Shown piece by piece: positions 9,642 to 18,463 of a stretch of DNA of 64,000 bases. The stretch is from an uncultured Flavobacteriaceae bacterium (GTDB taxonomy: Bacteria > Bacteroidota > Bacteroidia > Flavobacteriales > Flavobacteriaceae): positions 372,001 to 436,000 of the forward strand of contig CANLQD010000003.1 in NCBI GenBank assembly GCA_947493175.1. The letters run 5' to 3'. The stretch's first letter is position 1. Each line of letters starts with the position of its first letter. Under the pieces are notes generated by a model. That model was not told the origin of the DNA. It made no database searches and worked only from the letters and a program-made list of their open reading frames with translations. Both the position numbers and the translations under genes were made by a program.

Positions 9642-9649
9642 TATTTTTG
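9642..9649 (+). promoter_or_regulatory. Putative -7 element of the type II glutamine synthetase
   Basis: TATTTTTG fits TAnnTTTG and lies 35 bases before the ATG at 9685. The -33 region is weak (TTTTAAG), which would fit an activated promoter; this is inference. Confidence 0.5.
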
Positions 9650-9684
9650 TAGGTCTTTTAATTTAAAATTAACTACCGAATATT

Positions 9685-10701
9685 ATGAGCAAATCAAAAT
9701 TAGAGTATATCTGGTTGGATGGATATTTCCCAACTCAGAACATGCGAAGCAAGACCAAAGTGGTAAATGACTTTAGCGGCAAATTGGAAGATTGCCCTAT
9801 GTGGTCTTTCGATGGAAGTTCAACAAGGCAAGCCGAAGGAGGTTCTTCCGATTGCTTATTGAAACCGGTGGCTATCTTCCCAGATCCTGCAAGAAAGGAT
9901 GGGTATTTAGTAATGACGGAGGTTTTGAACGCCGATGGTACTCCGCATGAGTCAAATGGAAGAGCAACTATTGATGATGATGACAATGATTTCTGGTTTG
10001 GCTTTGAGCAGGAGTATTTCATTATGGACGTTCATACGCAACTACCATTGGGCTTTCCTATTGGCGGGTATCCCGCCCCACAAGGACTATACTATTGTTC
10101 CGTGGGCGGAAGAAATACACACGGCAGGGATTTGGTAGAGGAACATGCCGATATGTGTATTGCAGCCGGACTTAACTTTGAGGGAATCAACCAAGAAGTA
10201 GCTTGTGGACAATGGGAGTTTCAATTATTCGCCAAGGGAGCTAAATTAGCGGGTGACGAATTATGGGTAGCCCGTTATTTGTTAGATCGATTAACGGAGC
10301 AACACGGTTACTATATTGATTACCATCCAAAACCGCTTGGAAGGGATTTGGACTGGAACGGTTCAGGGATGCACGCTAACTTTTCTAACACTACATTAAG
10401 AACGGCAGGTTCAAAAGAGGTGTACGAAAAGATTTGTGAAGCTTTCAGACCTGTTGTCAAGGAGCATATTGCCGTGTACGGTGAGTTCAACGACCAGCGT
10501 TTGACAGGAGAGCACGAAACACAATCTATCGATGAATTTAGTTATGGCATTTCGGATAGGGGCGCCTCGATCAGAATACCAATCGCCACTGTTGAAAGTG
10601 GTTGGAAAGGATGGTTGGAAGACAGAAGACCTGCTTCTAACGGAGATCCATATAAGATTGCCGGTAGAATCATTAAAACCGTTAAATCGGCAGACGTATA
10701 A
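9685..10701 (+). CDS. Glutamine synthetase, eukaryote-like type II
   Basis: A 338-residue glutamine synthetase of the short beta-grasp/GSII type (start MSKSKLEYIWLDGYFP, then MWSFDGSST, FGFEQEYFIMD, GQWEFQ, the NGSGMHANFS ATP-site region, and GASIRIP). Length and motifs match eukaryotic-type GS rather than the ~470-residue bacterial GSI. It is the divergent partner of glnN and has its own strong terminator 20 bases downstream. Two isozymes side by side suggest different expression conditions under one operator. Confidence 0.94.
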   Translation: MSKSKLEYIWLDGYFPTQNMRSKTKVVNDFSGKLEDCPMWSFDGSSTRQAEGGSSDCLLKPVAIFPDPARKDGYLVMTEVLNADGTPHESNGRATIDDDDNDFWFGFEQEYFIMDVHTQLPLGFPIGGYPAPQGLYYCSVGGRNTHGRDLVEEHADMCIAAGLNFEGINQEVACGQWEFQLFAKGAKLAGDELWVARYLLDRLTEQHGYYIDYHPKPLGRDLDWNGSGMHANFSNTTLRTAGSKEVYEKICEAFRPVVKEHIAVYGEFNDQRLTGEHETQSIDEFSYGISDRGASIRIPIATVESGWKGWLEDRRPASNGDPYKIAGRIIKTVKSADV

Positions 10702-10722
10702 GTTACTAAATCAATTGTTGTT

Positions 10723-10761
10723 AAAAAACCGTCCTGACGAAGCTGTCAGGACGGTTTTTTT
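10723..10761 (+). terminator. Rho-independent terminator of the type II glutamine synthetase
   Basis: Perfect 16-bp stem (AAAAAACCGTCCTGAC with GTCAGGACGGTTTTTT), 6-base loop GAAGCT, ending in a run of T. Confidence 0.93.
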
Positions 10762-11030
10762 ATGGGATGTTGCGTCGTCTGTCTTTCCTAAGTCATAGAT
10801 TCCGTACATCACAAATAAACCCATGGTTAAACCAGTGTTCATTCGATTTGTTTCGTATTGACTTTATACTATCAATATTAATAGGCATTGCCCTTATCCT
10901 TTAGCGGAAAATGGGATGACGCTATCACTTTTAACGCCCAAATGGCCAAAAGAAATGACCCCCGCCGGCATAAGACCGGAGAGGACCCCTCTAGGGCAAG
11001 CAACCCTTGTCAGCTAACAAACAAGTTTTC
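10762..11030. other. Intergenic region without a supported gene
   Basis: Lies between the terminator and the 3' end of the large secreted protein. It includes a short hairpin (CCGG, 7 bases, CCGG near 10965-10980). No convincing reading frame. Confidence 0.4.
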
Positions 11031-14000
11031 TTATTCCTTTAAAAGCTTGAAATTATATTCTCCCATTCGCAAGGAATATATTCCGCTGGGCAGCTCCATG
11101 ATGTTGATGGCTCTTGCCTGGTTTTTTCGTAGCTCACCTTGCACTACAAGACGACCTGCCATATCATAGATGTAAAAAATACCTTCATAGTTCCTATTCT
11201 CAAGAATAAACACATCTTTTATAGGGTTTGGATAGATGCTAGGAACGATTCTACTGCTGTCAATATCGGACAAGAGCGAAGTTGCTGATGTTGGTTCGGC
11301 CGGTTCGAACACATATTGTGTCCAATCTCCTCGGAAGCCTGTGGGGCGAAGTACGAGTCGTTTTTGAGTGGCGTTCAACGGTCTTGTGAACTTTGCAGTT
11401 CTCCGATTCAAAAGGTATACAAAGTTACCTGCTCCCGTGGGTAGCGTCTTCCATTGCACCCATCTCCCGGTGCTGTTGATGGATTTTTGTAACACTCGGG
11501 AACCGTTGGAATTGGTTTCGGGCCGGAAAGGTTTCCCTGTCTTTTTGTTCCGAAGGATGAAATAGTCATTATCGGTCATTACCTTTTCCCACTGGAACCA
11601 ATCGGATCCATCATTGGCCGCTACTATTATTCTGGCCTCTATGTTGCCGGTTTCGGGCCTCAAGTATTCCCCGAGCTTCTTATTTTTTATGAGGAAATAA
11701 ACGGTCGGTTTTTCGCATTCGACCCCACCGGAAGCCTTCACTGTTGAACGTTCGACCTCATTTTCATCGGTCCAAAAAATCTTGGTGGTATTGGCTCCCT
11801 CGATGGTGGTCGTTTCAAAAAACGAATCCCCGGGAATGGCGACCAACTCCCCCGTTTGATCGGTCCCAAAAACCTCCCAGCGTACCGGTACATCAAAATC
11901 ATTCGGATTTCTTACTCGCCAGCTTCTAGTCAAATCTGGATTTTCGGAACAGAGCGAGGTCAGCAGCAAATTTGCAACCAGAACACTTCTGGGTAGTACC
12001 TCAAAATCCGGAACACCTCTGGTGTCGTTCACCCCTTCGAAACCGGGACCGAACAACTGTACCAGCAAGGTATAACCATTACCCGGAGCAGCCTCTACCG
12101 GCACTACAACCGTGAGCTCCGTGCTTCCCTCCCCTACAACCTCTTCGATTTCGGTTACCAGTTTGTCACCTGTAGCATTGTCTATCAACGTTAAACGCAA
12201 AGGTGCCATTTCATCGGAATTATAGGTTACCGAGACCGTAATGGTGTCGCCCTGTACCGCTGAAACGGGAAGCGTAGCATCGATGGTATTCGAGGTATCC
12301 TTGGTTACTTCGAAGTCATTTTTCCCCTTGGCGTCCAGGACTCCCTGAAAGTTCGGGCCGAACAACTGTACCAGCAGCGTATAGTCGCCACCGACCCTTG
12401 CATCTTCAGGGACGGTCACCGAAAGGTTCGCTACCCCTACACCCTGTACCTCGGCAATCGCCTCGCCCAGACGGGTGCCCGTATCGTCGTCGATGAACAA
12501 GAGTCGCAACGGACCGCTCTCCTCGGAGTTATAGGAAACGTCCAAGGTGACGGTATCTCCCTGTACTGAGGAGGCCGGGAAGTCGACTTCAATCGTGTTC
12601 AACGGAAGGCTCATGTCCTCGGTGACCTCGAAGTCATTTTTCCCCTTGGCGTCCAGGACTCCCTGAAAGTTCGGGCCGAACAACTGTACCAGTAGCGTAT
12701 AGTCGCCACCGACCCTTGCATCTTCAGGGACGGTCACCGAAAGGTTCGCTACCCCTACACCCTGTACCTCGGCAATCGCCTCGCCCAGACGGGTGCCCGT
12801 ATCGTCGTCGATGAACAAGAGTCGCAACGGACCGCTCTCCTCGGAATTATAGGAGACATTTAAGCTAATTGCATCCCCTTGGGCGGCGGAAGCTGGAAAG
12901 ACAACATCGATGGTATTCGGGGGTAAGGTGACCACCGAAATTACCTCGAAATCTGCCACTCCTTTGGCATCCAACACCCCCTGGAAATTGGGACCAAAAA
13001 ATTGCACTAAAAGCGTATAATCCAATCCGGGAGCAACGGTTTCCGGCACGGTGACCTCTAAGCGGGTCACCCCGGCGCCTGGTGTTACGTTCTGAATATC
13101 GATACCTTGATTTCCACTGGTTCCGCTAATCAGCAAAACCCGTAGCGGGCCTTCTTGCTCCGCATTGTAAAAGACATCCAATACTACCGTTTCTCCCTGT
13201 TTGGCGGATTGCGGAAGTGTTACTTCAATTGTATTCAACGGCAAGGGTTCCCGGATTTCGAAATTATTCTTTTCAAAGGCGACCAACACCTCGGTTCCCG
13301 ACTCATTCAACAGTTCAGCAGTAAGGCTATAAAATGTTCCAGGGGTCAGCCCATCAGGTAGTGCCAAAACAATCTCTTCTACATTGGTTCCGGGGTCTAA
13401 ATCCTGCAAGGATTCGACGACCGTCGCCTCGGTATCCGTATTGGTCAAGACAACGCGCAATTGTCCCCGTTCTACCAGACCGTAAGGTATCGACATCGGA
13501 AGATCGTTACCAATAAAGCCTGCAAGTGGTGCTTCCAAAGTGATGGAGTTACTATCCGGGATATCCGGATTTCCAAGGGTTTGAAAGGTTTGGGTCTCCA
13601 CGTAGTCAGAAGTACCCGTTTCACAGGTGGCCCGAACGCTCCATTCATAGGTTGTATCGGAACGGAGTACGTCTAGCTCAAAACGGTTTACGGCATAGTC
13701 TCCCAACTCGTTCCAGACGGTAGCGCCCTGCTCCCTCAAACGTATGGAATAGGTGCGTACCGTTTGGATGACATTCCAATTAAGCACCGCCTCGTTTTGG
13801 GTGATATTGCTTGCGCTCAATCCCGAAGGCAAACATGCCTCCTCTACCGTCACCGGTCCATCGACCAATTTCGCGACTCCAAAGGATGAGGGCGTATTAA
13901 AGGAGATATCTTCGGGGGCGTTGAAGGAAATCTTGGTGTCGCGGCTACCGCCGTCATCGTCATCTGCAGCATGTATTTCAAGTCCAAAAACCAATCCGTC

Positions 14001-16430
14001 CGAAGGCACCCTCCCCAACTTTTCCCAAGGAATGGCCACCTCGACTTGATAGCCATCCGGGATAGTGACCTGCTCCCTGACTATTTCAAGTGTATTTATC
14101 GTACTCCCATTGATTTCGACTTCCGGATCGTCGAAACGATAAACGGTCTGATAATCGTTGTCATCGTAGCGCTCGGCTTTCTCATTACCGGCATCGATAT
14201 AGATTTCAACCCCATCGTCCTCAAAGCGGAATTCGGAATCGTTTACCAAAGATTCATCTTTTACGGTGATAAGGGTGTACAAGTTCAGTTCGTCCCACGC
14301 TACCTTGTAAAATGCGGAGAAATCGCTGGCCTGAACGATACTGCCTCGGATGACATTCGGGAGGTTATAGCCTACCACCGATTCCCACAAGGGGTCTACG
14401 TTTCCATCGATTATGGGTGCTAAGGATGTTTTAGGAACATCAATTTGTGAGGTTACGTTTAAAATGAAGTCTTTGCTATAAGTGTCGCCGTCTACATCGG
14501 TAACGCCGGCTGTGAATCGGTATACACCGCCTACGGAGGGTGTTCCCGTAAGTCGGCTTCCATTGAAATCGAGTCCCTCGGGAAGAATGCCTCCTTCTAA
14601 TTGTAGGGTCAAAGGGGCGTTGCCCCCGCCGACCAAGATTTCCTGATTATAGAACTGTCCTACCGCTGCCGCTCCCAAGGCCTGTTCATAAATTACCGGT
14701 TTTGGGTCTAGATTGGTTCCATTGATGACATTTTGCAGCGCTTGGTATTTAAAGGTGTCCAAATTCTGGATATTATCGGTAAAGCCCCAAAAACCACTTG
14801 CATCATAAAACTTATGGCTTGCAAAATACATGAACAGACCGTCTTCCCCGGCAACACCGCCATACCCATCAATTATATTCTGCGCCAATAACTGCGACAT
14901 GGTTTCGGTACGCTCCGCTGTAATTCTATTTTGAAGATTCCTTGCGGAGTTCACTACATAACCAGGAGCTCCTTCATACAATACGAATTTGATGGCAAAG
15001 TCGTCGGCAAGGTTCTGATAATCTGGATAGTTCAGCGAAAGACCTTCTTTTGCCTTATCTAGAATTTGGGAGACCGAGGCCCCTTCTGGCAATGAATTGA
15101 TTTCCCGACCACCGAAATAACCGTTTTCCATGATGGCATAAATGTAGTTGGCCGGAGGTCCGTACGTACTTTCGATGAAATTGAGCATTTCCCTTGTGGC
15201 GTTTATACTGGTACCCGCAGCATTTTGACCAGCTCTACTGGCATAGGCTCCCAGTACGGGGAATACATTGACTCCATTTGTAAAACCTTCGGAAACAAAA
15301 ATCTGTTCAATTTCCACCGTTCGGTTTGCCACCCTTCGGGCTGCGATCAACTCTTGATTGGTGGTACCGTCAAAATCAAGCACATCGGCATTCGCCGCTT
15401 CTTGCTGAGCCTTTTGAAGATTCCATTGGTATTGTGAAAAGCCGAGGTTCCAAATTTCATTGCTGTATTCGAGGTATACCTTCGTGGTATTAGGTAATGA
15501 ACTGCGAAGTAACTGGGCGAGGTTACGAACGTAATCGTCCGATGCGTTCACGGGAACCGAAATCCACATGTTGGTATTGGTCGCATTACTGTGCGCTACG
15601 ATGGTTTCCCAAGGAAGCCCCCAGTTGCCCCCTACAAACGGTGCATTGAAACGAAAAGAACCGGTGGTTGCATCCTCAGGGGTGTTGCGGAGCTCATTGT
15701 CCCAGTCAATTTCTATAGGTCCCTGTTGTACCGATTGATTTGAGAAAGTAGCTGAATTGTTGGTAACGGCCCAGTCCATATACCGCAAGGTCTTAAAGGG
15801 TGCTATCGCGTTTAACCAAACATCGGTAAAGACTTGTTCGGTCTCGAGATCATAGCCCGGCCTTATGATTTTTAAATCGGTGATACCACTGTTCAAAGGG
15901 GCAGACGCATTCCGCTTTGTTTCTGTCATTTGAAATATCAATAGGGGTTGGCCATCGACGATGGAACTGTATTCCAATTCAAAGAAGGTAGTATTGGAGC
16001 CGGCATCGTACCGGATGTTAGTAGGCTGGTTTCGTGAACCTTCGACCGTGATGGTACCGGCTTTACCCTTGAACGAAGCCAGGTAAAGACCATTCACATC
16101 GATGAAAGGGGGCTCGGGGTCTTGTTGTATAAAACCGTTCGTACCGTTGCCCCGGGCATTTGATAGGTCAAAACAAACCAATTGAAAATCTTCCCTAGGC
16201 CAACTGTTCTCATCAAGGTCGGCTACGAGAGCCCTGCCTGTCTGGGAATCCCTATCAATAGCTTGGAACCCGCGTGTCGCCTTTACAAGGTCTACGAAAA
16301 CAAGACCACTGTTGGGACTACCGAGATTCATACCAACTTCCTGTGCAGAAATGGATTGAAGTACCAAAAAAAGGCCAAGGAATAAAAACCACGGCCGATA
16401 ATTGAAATGTAGCGATTGTTTCATACTCAT
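11031..16430 (-). CDS. Very large secreted multidomain protein, carbohydrate-active type, T9SS sorted
   Basis: About 1,800 residues from ATG 16430 (MSMKQ; 16424 is an alternative); the longer frame upstream lacks a signal peptide. Order: signal peptide ending ISAQ; N-terminal region (to ~14650) with segments VYLEYSNEIWN and MWISVPVNASDDY, resembling TIM-barrel glycoside-hydrolase-like proteins (inference; the NE pair could be catalytic); a putative Ig domain; a CBM9-like domain (IDGNVDPLWES, ~13880-14420); fibronectin type III (~13560-13830); five Ig-like repeats beginning NTI/NSI (~11990-13555); a ricin-like beta-trefoil with three QW-type motifs (~11300-11700); and a C-terminal type IX secretion sorting domain (YPNPIKDVF ... 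YNFKLLKE). Likely exported and surface-attached or released; substrate unknown. The divergent gene at 16671 is a likely regulator. Confidence 0.85.
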   Translation of the reverse strand: MSMKQSLHFNYRPWFLFLGLFLVLQSISAQEVGMNLGSPNSGLVFVDLVKATRGFQAIDRDSQTGRALVADLDENSWPREDFQLVCFDLSNARGNGTNGFIQQDPEPPFIDVNGLYLASFKGKAGTITVEGSRNQPTNIRYDAGSNTTFFELEYSSIVDGQPLLIFQMTETKRNASAPLNSGITDLKIIRPGYDLETEQVFTDVWLNAIAPFKTLRYMDWAVTNNSATFSNQSVQQGPIEIDWDNELRNTPEDATTGSFRFNAPFVGGNWGLPWETIVAHSNATNTNMWISVPVNASDDYVRNLAQLLRSSLPNTTKVYLEYSNEIWNLGFSQYQWNLQKAQQEAANADVLDFDGTTNQELIAARRVANRTVEIEQIFVSEGFTNGVNVFPVLGAYASRAGQNAAGTSINATREMLNFIESTYGPPANYIYAIMENGYFGGREINSLPEGASVSQILDKAKEGLSLNYPDYQNLADDFAIKFVLYEGAPGYVVNSARNLQNRITAERTETMSQLLAQNIIDGYGGVAGEDGLFMYFASHKFYDASGFWGFTDNIQNLDTFKYQALQNVINGTNLDPKPVIYEQALGAAAVGQFYNQEILVGGGNAPLTLQLEGGILPEGLDFNGSRLTGTPSVGGVYRFTAGVTDVDGDTYSKDFILNVTSQIDVPKTSLAPIIDGNVDPLWESVVGYNLPNVIRGSIVQASDFSAFYKVAWDELNLYTLITVKDESLVNDSEFRFEDDGVEIYIDAGNEKAERYDDNDYQTVYRFDDPEVEINGSTINTLEIVREQVTIPDGYQVEVAIPWEKLGRVPSDGLVFGLEIHAADDDDGGSRDTKISFNAPEDISFNTPSSFGVAKLVDGPVTVEEACLPSGLSASNITQNEAVLNWNVIQTVRTYSIRLREQGATVWNELGDYAVNRFELDVLRSDTTYEWSVRATCETGTSDYVETQTFQTLGNPDIPDSNSITLEAPLAGFIGNDLPMSIPYGLVERGQLRVVLTNTDTEATVVESLQDLDPGTNVEEIVLALPDGLTPGTFYSLTAELLNESGTEVLVAFEKNNFEIREPLPLNTIEVTLPQSAKQGETVVLDVFYNAEQEGPLRVLLISGTSGNQGIDIQNVTPGAGVTRLEVTVPETVAPGLDYTLLVQFFGPNFQGVLDAKGVADFEVISVVTLPPNTIDVVFPASAAQGDAISLNVSYNSEESGPLRLLFIDDDTGTRLGEAIAEVQGVGVANLSVTVPEDARVGGDYTLLVQLFGPNFQGVLDAKGKNDFEVTEDMSLPLNTIEVDFPASSVQGDTVTLDVSYNSEESGPLRLLFIDDDTGTRLGEAIAEVQGVGVANLSVTVPEDARVGGDYTLLVQLFGPNFQGVLDAKGKNDFEVTKDTSNTIDATLPVSAVQGDTITVSVTYNSDEMAPLRLTLIDNATGDKLVTEIEEVVGEGSTELTVVVPVEAAPGNGYTLLVQLFGPGFEGVNDTRGVPDFEVLPRSVLVANLLLTSLCSENPDLTRSWRVRNPNDFDVPVRWEVFGTDQTGELVAIPGDSFFETTTIEGANTTKIFWTDENEVERSTVKASGGVECEKPTVYFLIKNKKLGEYLRPETGNIEARIIVAANDGSDWFQWEKVMTDNDYFILRNKKTGKPFRPETNSNGSRVLQKSINSTGRWVQWKTLPTGAGNFVYLLNRRTAKFTRPLNATQKRLVLRPTGFRGDWTQYVFEPAEPTSATSLLSDIDSSRIVPSIYPNPIKDVFILENRNYEGIFYIYDMAGRLVVQGELRKNQARAINIMELPSGIYSLRMGEYNFKLLKE
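12311..12846 (-). repeat. Tandem 318-bp repeat inside the large secreted gene
   Basis: 12311-12528 and 12629-12846 are almost identical at DNA level (only a few differences, for example CAGCAGCG/CAGTAGCG), offset by exactly 318 bases (106 codons). They encode Ig-like repeats 3 and 4, while repeats 2 and 5 are clearly diverged, indicating a recent duplication or gene conversion. Confidence 0.92.
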
Positions 16431-16670
16431 AAATGTTTGATTATTTATTGGGTTAATGGTTGTATACAATGACAATAGTCGTCCTAGGGAACCGTCCAGT
16501 ACGAAGTAGGTTAACAAAGGTGTACTTAGGAAGTGCTGCACTCCCGGTATTTTTGTACCTTCACCTTTACACTCCACGTAATGACGAAACTGCAATTAAG
16601 CAATAATAGGTGCTGGCAAGGCGTTACAAGCACGTTACAGCGGCCGTTTTGTTAACGAGATTCTTTGATA

Positions 16671-17906
16671 ATGGAACTGAAGGATATACGCTCCCAGGTG
16701 GATGTGATTTTGGAAACCGACCTTTTTAAAAGTTCGAATACCTATGCAAACCTGCTTCGATTTCTTGCCGAGGCATCGATTGAAGGCACTCCTTTAAAGG
16801 AGGTAGTGATTGCCAAAAAAATATTTGGAAAAAAAGACTACAATCCATCCGATGATACGCAGGTGCGTGTCTACATCCATCGACTTCGTAAAAAACTTGA
16901 TTTGTTTTATGAAAAAGAAGGGCGCCTCTGTAAGAATCGATTGTTCATTCCCAAGGGGTCTTACACTCTAGAATTACGGAATAACAACCAAGTATCAATC
17001 AAAAAAGGAAAGAGACCCCTGCATCTTACATTGGCATCATTGGTCATTTTAGGAGTGGTTTCCGCGGGTCTTTTCTTATTTTTTTCTCTCAAGAACGATT
17101 CGACCGACCTAAGGAGTGTAAATGGCCTTAGCGAATTTACCGAAAGTGACCTGGGTGTTTATGTATTCCTCGGCGATTACTTTATGTATCGCGAAGAACA
17201 CCCCCGTTATCCGTCGATACGCTTCGTTAGAAACGGCGAGATTACGAACCCAAAGACCTTTAATCATTATGTAAAGTTATACGGAGATCCGGAAGCCGAG
17301 TACAGTCTTTTTAATCATCCATCAGTTTCTTTTCGAAGCATCGAATGGACCAAGACGTTGATGGAACTTTTTTTAAAGGCCGGAAGGAATTTTGAAATCA
17401 AAGGTTGTCTGGAATTCGATCCGCTTCTCGCAAATAATCACCATGTTTTGATTTTAGGACAATTGAACGAAATCGGAACCGCGGTGTCTTACTTCAAGAA
17501 CTATCGCTACGAGTTCAATGGGGGTCCACAACTTGTTTTTAAAGATAGTTTGGGACATGCCAGTGAACATTACATTCCGCAATGGAATACCGATCAGACT
17601 ATTAAGGATTATTGTTTGGTAGGCAAGTATCCCGGAAATGAGACGGGGGCTGCTACACTCGTTATCGGTAGTTTATGGGAAATCGGCGTTTCACCCGTGC
17701 TGGAGCATTTTACGAGCGAACATGGTTATTCCGATTTGATGGCGGCGGTTCAAAAACAGCTAGGCCATATTCCCGAATACTACGAAATTTTATTTGAGGT
17801 AAGGGGCATTGACAATATACCTATGGAAACGAAAGTAATCCAAATCTCCGGATTGAACAGGCAAAATGCGGAATGGGCCTACGGACAAAAGACTGCTATT
17901 GATTGA
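16671..17906 (+). CDS. Membrane-anchored winged-helix regulator-like protein
   Basis: A 411-residue protein from ATG 16671 (the open frame begins at TTG 16665). Residues ~1-105 resemble the winged-helix module in which the recognition part reads like DDTQVRVYIHRLRKKL and ends in IPKGSY; this arrangement is known from regulators of Acidobacteria, Planctomycetes and others. One membrane helix (~118-139: LTLASLVILGVVSAGLFLFF) separates it from a ~270-residue periplasmic-side domain I do not recognise. Inference: a one-component sensor controlling the divergent large secreted gene. Confidence 0.7.
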   Translation: MELKDIRSQVDVILETDLFKSSNTYANLLRFLAEASIEGTPLKEVVIAKKIFGKKDYNPSDDTQVRVYIHRLRKKLDLFYEKEGRLCKNRLFIPKGSYTLELRNNNQVSIKKGKRPLHLTLASLVILGVVSAGLFLFFSLKNDSTDLRSVNGLSEFTESDLGVYVFLGDYFMYREEHPRYPSIRFVRNGEITNPKTFNHYVKLYGDPEAEYSLFNHPSVSFRSIEWTKTLMELFLKAGRNFEIKGCLEFDPLLANNHHVLILGQLNEIGTAVSYFKNYRYEFNGGPQLVFKDSLGHASEHYIPQWNTDQTIKDYCLVGKYPGNETGAATLVIGSLWEIGVSPVLEHFTSEHGYSDLMAAVQKQLGHIPEYYEILFEVRGIDNIPMETKVIQISGLNRQNAEWAYGQKTAID

Positions 17907-18463
17907 CTCAGTGCCCGAATATCCCATTCTTGGCACTTCTACGTTGACTGCTGCCAAAGCCACTTTTTATTACATGCTTATACCACAAAAAAAGATATAT
18001 CAAAAGAGGCTATTTACCACTCATAATAAAGACTAGATCGCACTTGAAAAATTGTAATGCTTCTTGGCTTGCTTCCGCGAAGACATCAAGTCATAGAAAC
18101 CATAAGTCAATTCTATGAATTTGAAGCCAAAGGTGCTATCTTTTATTTACACCTTCGGTTCCTGGCTCTAGCCGTTGTAAAGCGAATATTCCCGATCAAT
18201 GCTATCGCATTAGTTAAGAGGACCTCTAAACGGGATGTTCTCTCAATAGATTCCACTTTCAATTTCCCCCAACCATTGGTTGCAAAGGACTGTACAAGAA
18301 TACTGTTTTAATAATATAACCTTTATCCTTGATACGAATGGTAGTAAAGGCTATGGATTAACTGGTCTACAAGTCAAAAAGACGCCCATTGATAAAGTCG
18401 CTGCTTTTCGATAGTAGATAGCCATAGCTCATAAGAGAAATAATCAACTAAAGCCCTTTCAAT
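17907..18463. other. Region without a supported gene
   Basis: About 550 bases between convergent genes. An 84-codon frame (18057-18311) has no recognisable features. The region could hold a decayed gene; nothing definite is seen. Confidence 0.35.

Noticed and set aside
18057..18311. 84-codon frame in the gap between convergent genes
   Set aside because: No recognisable domain, no good start context; composition resembles random AT-rich sequence.
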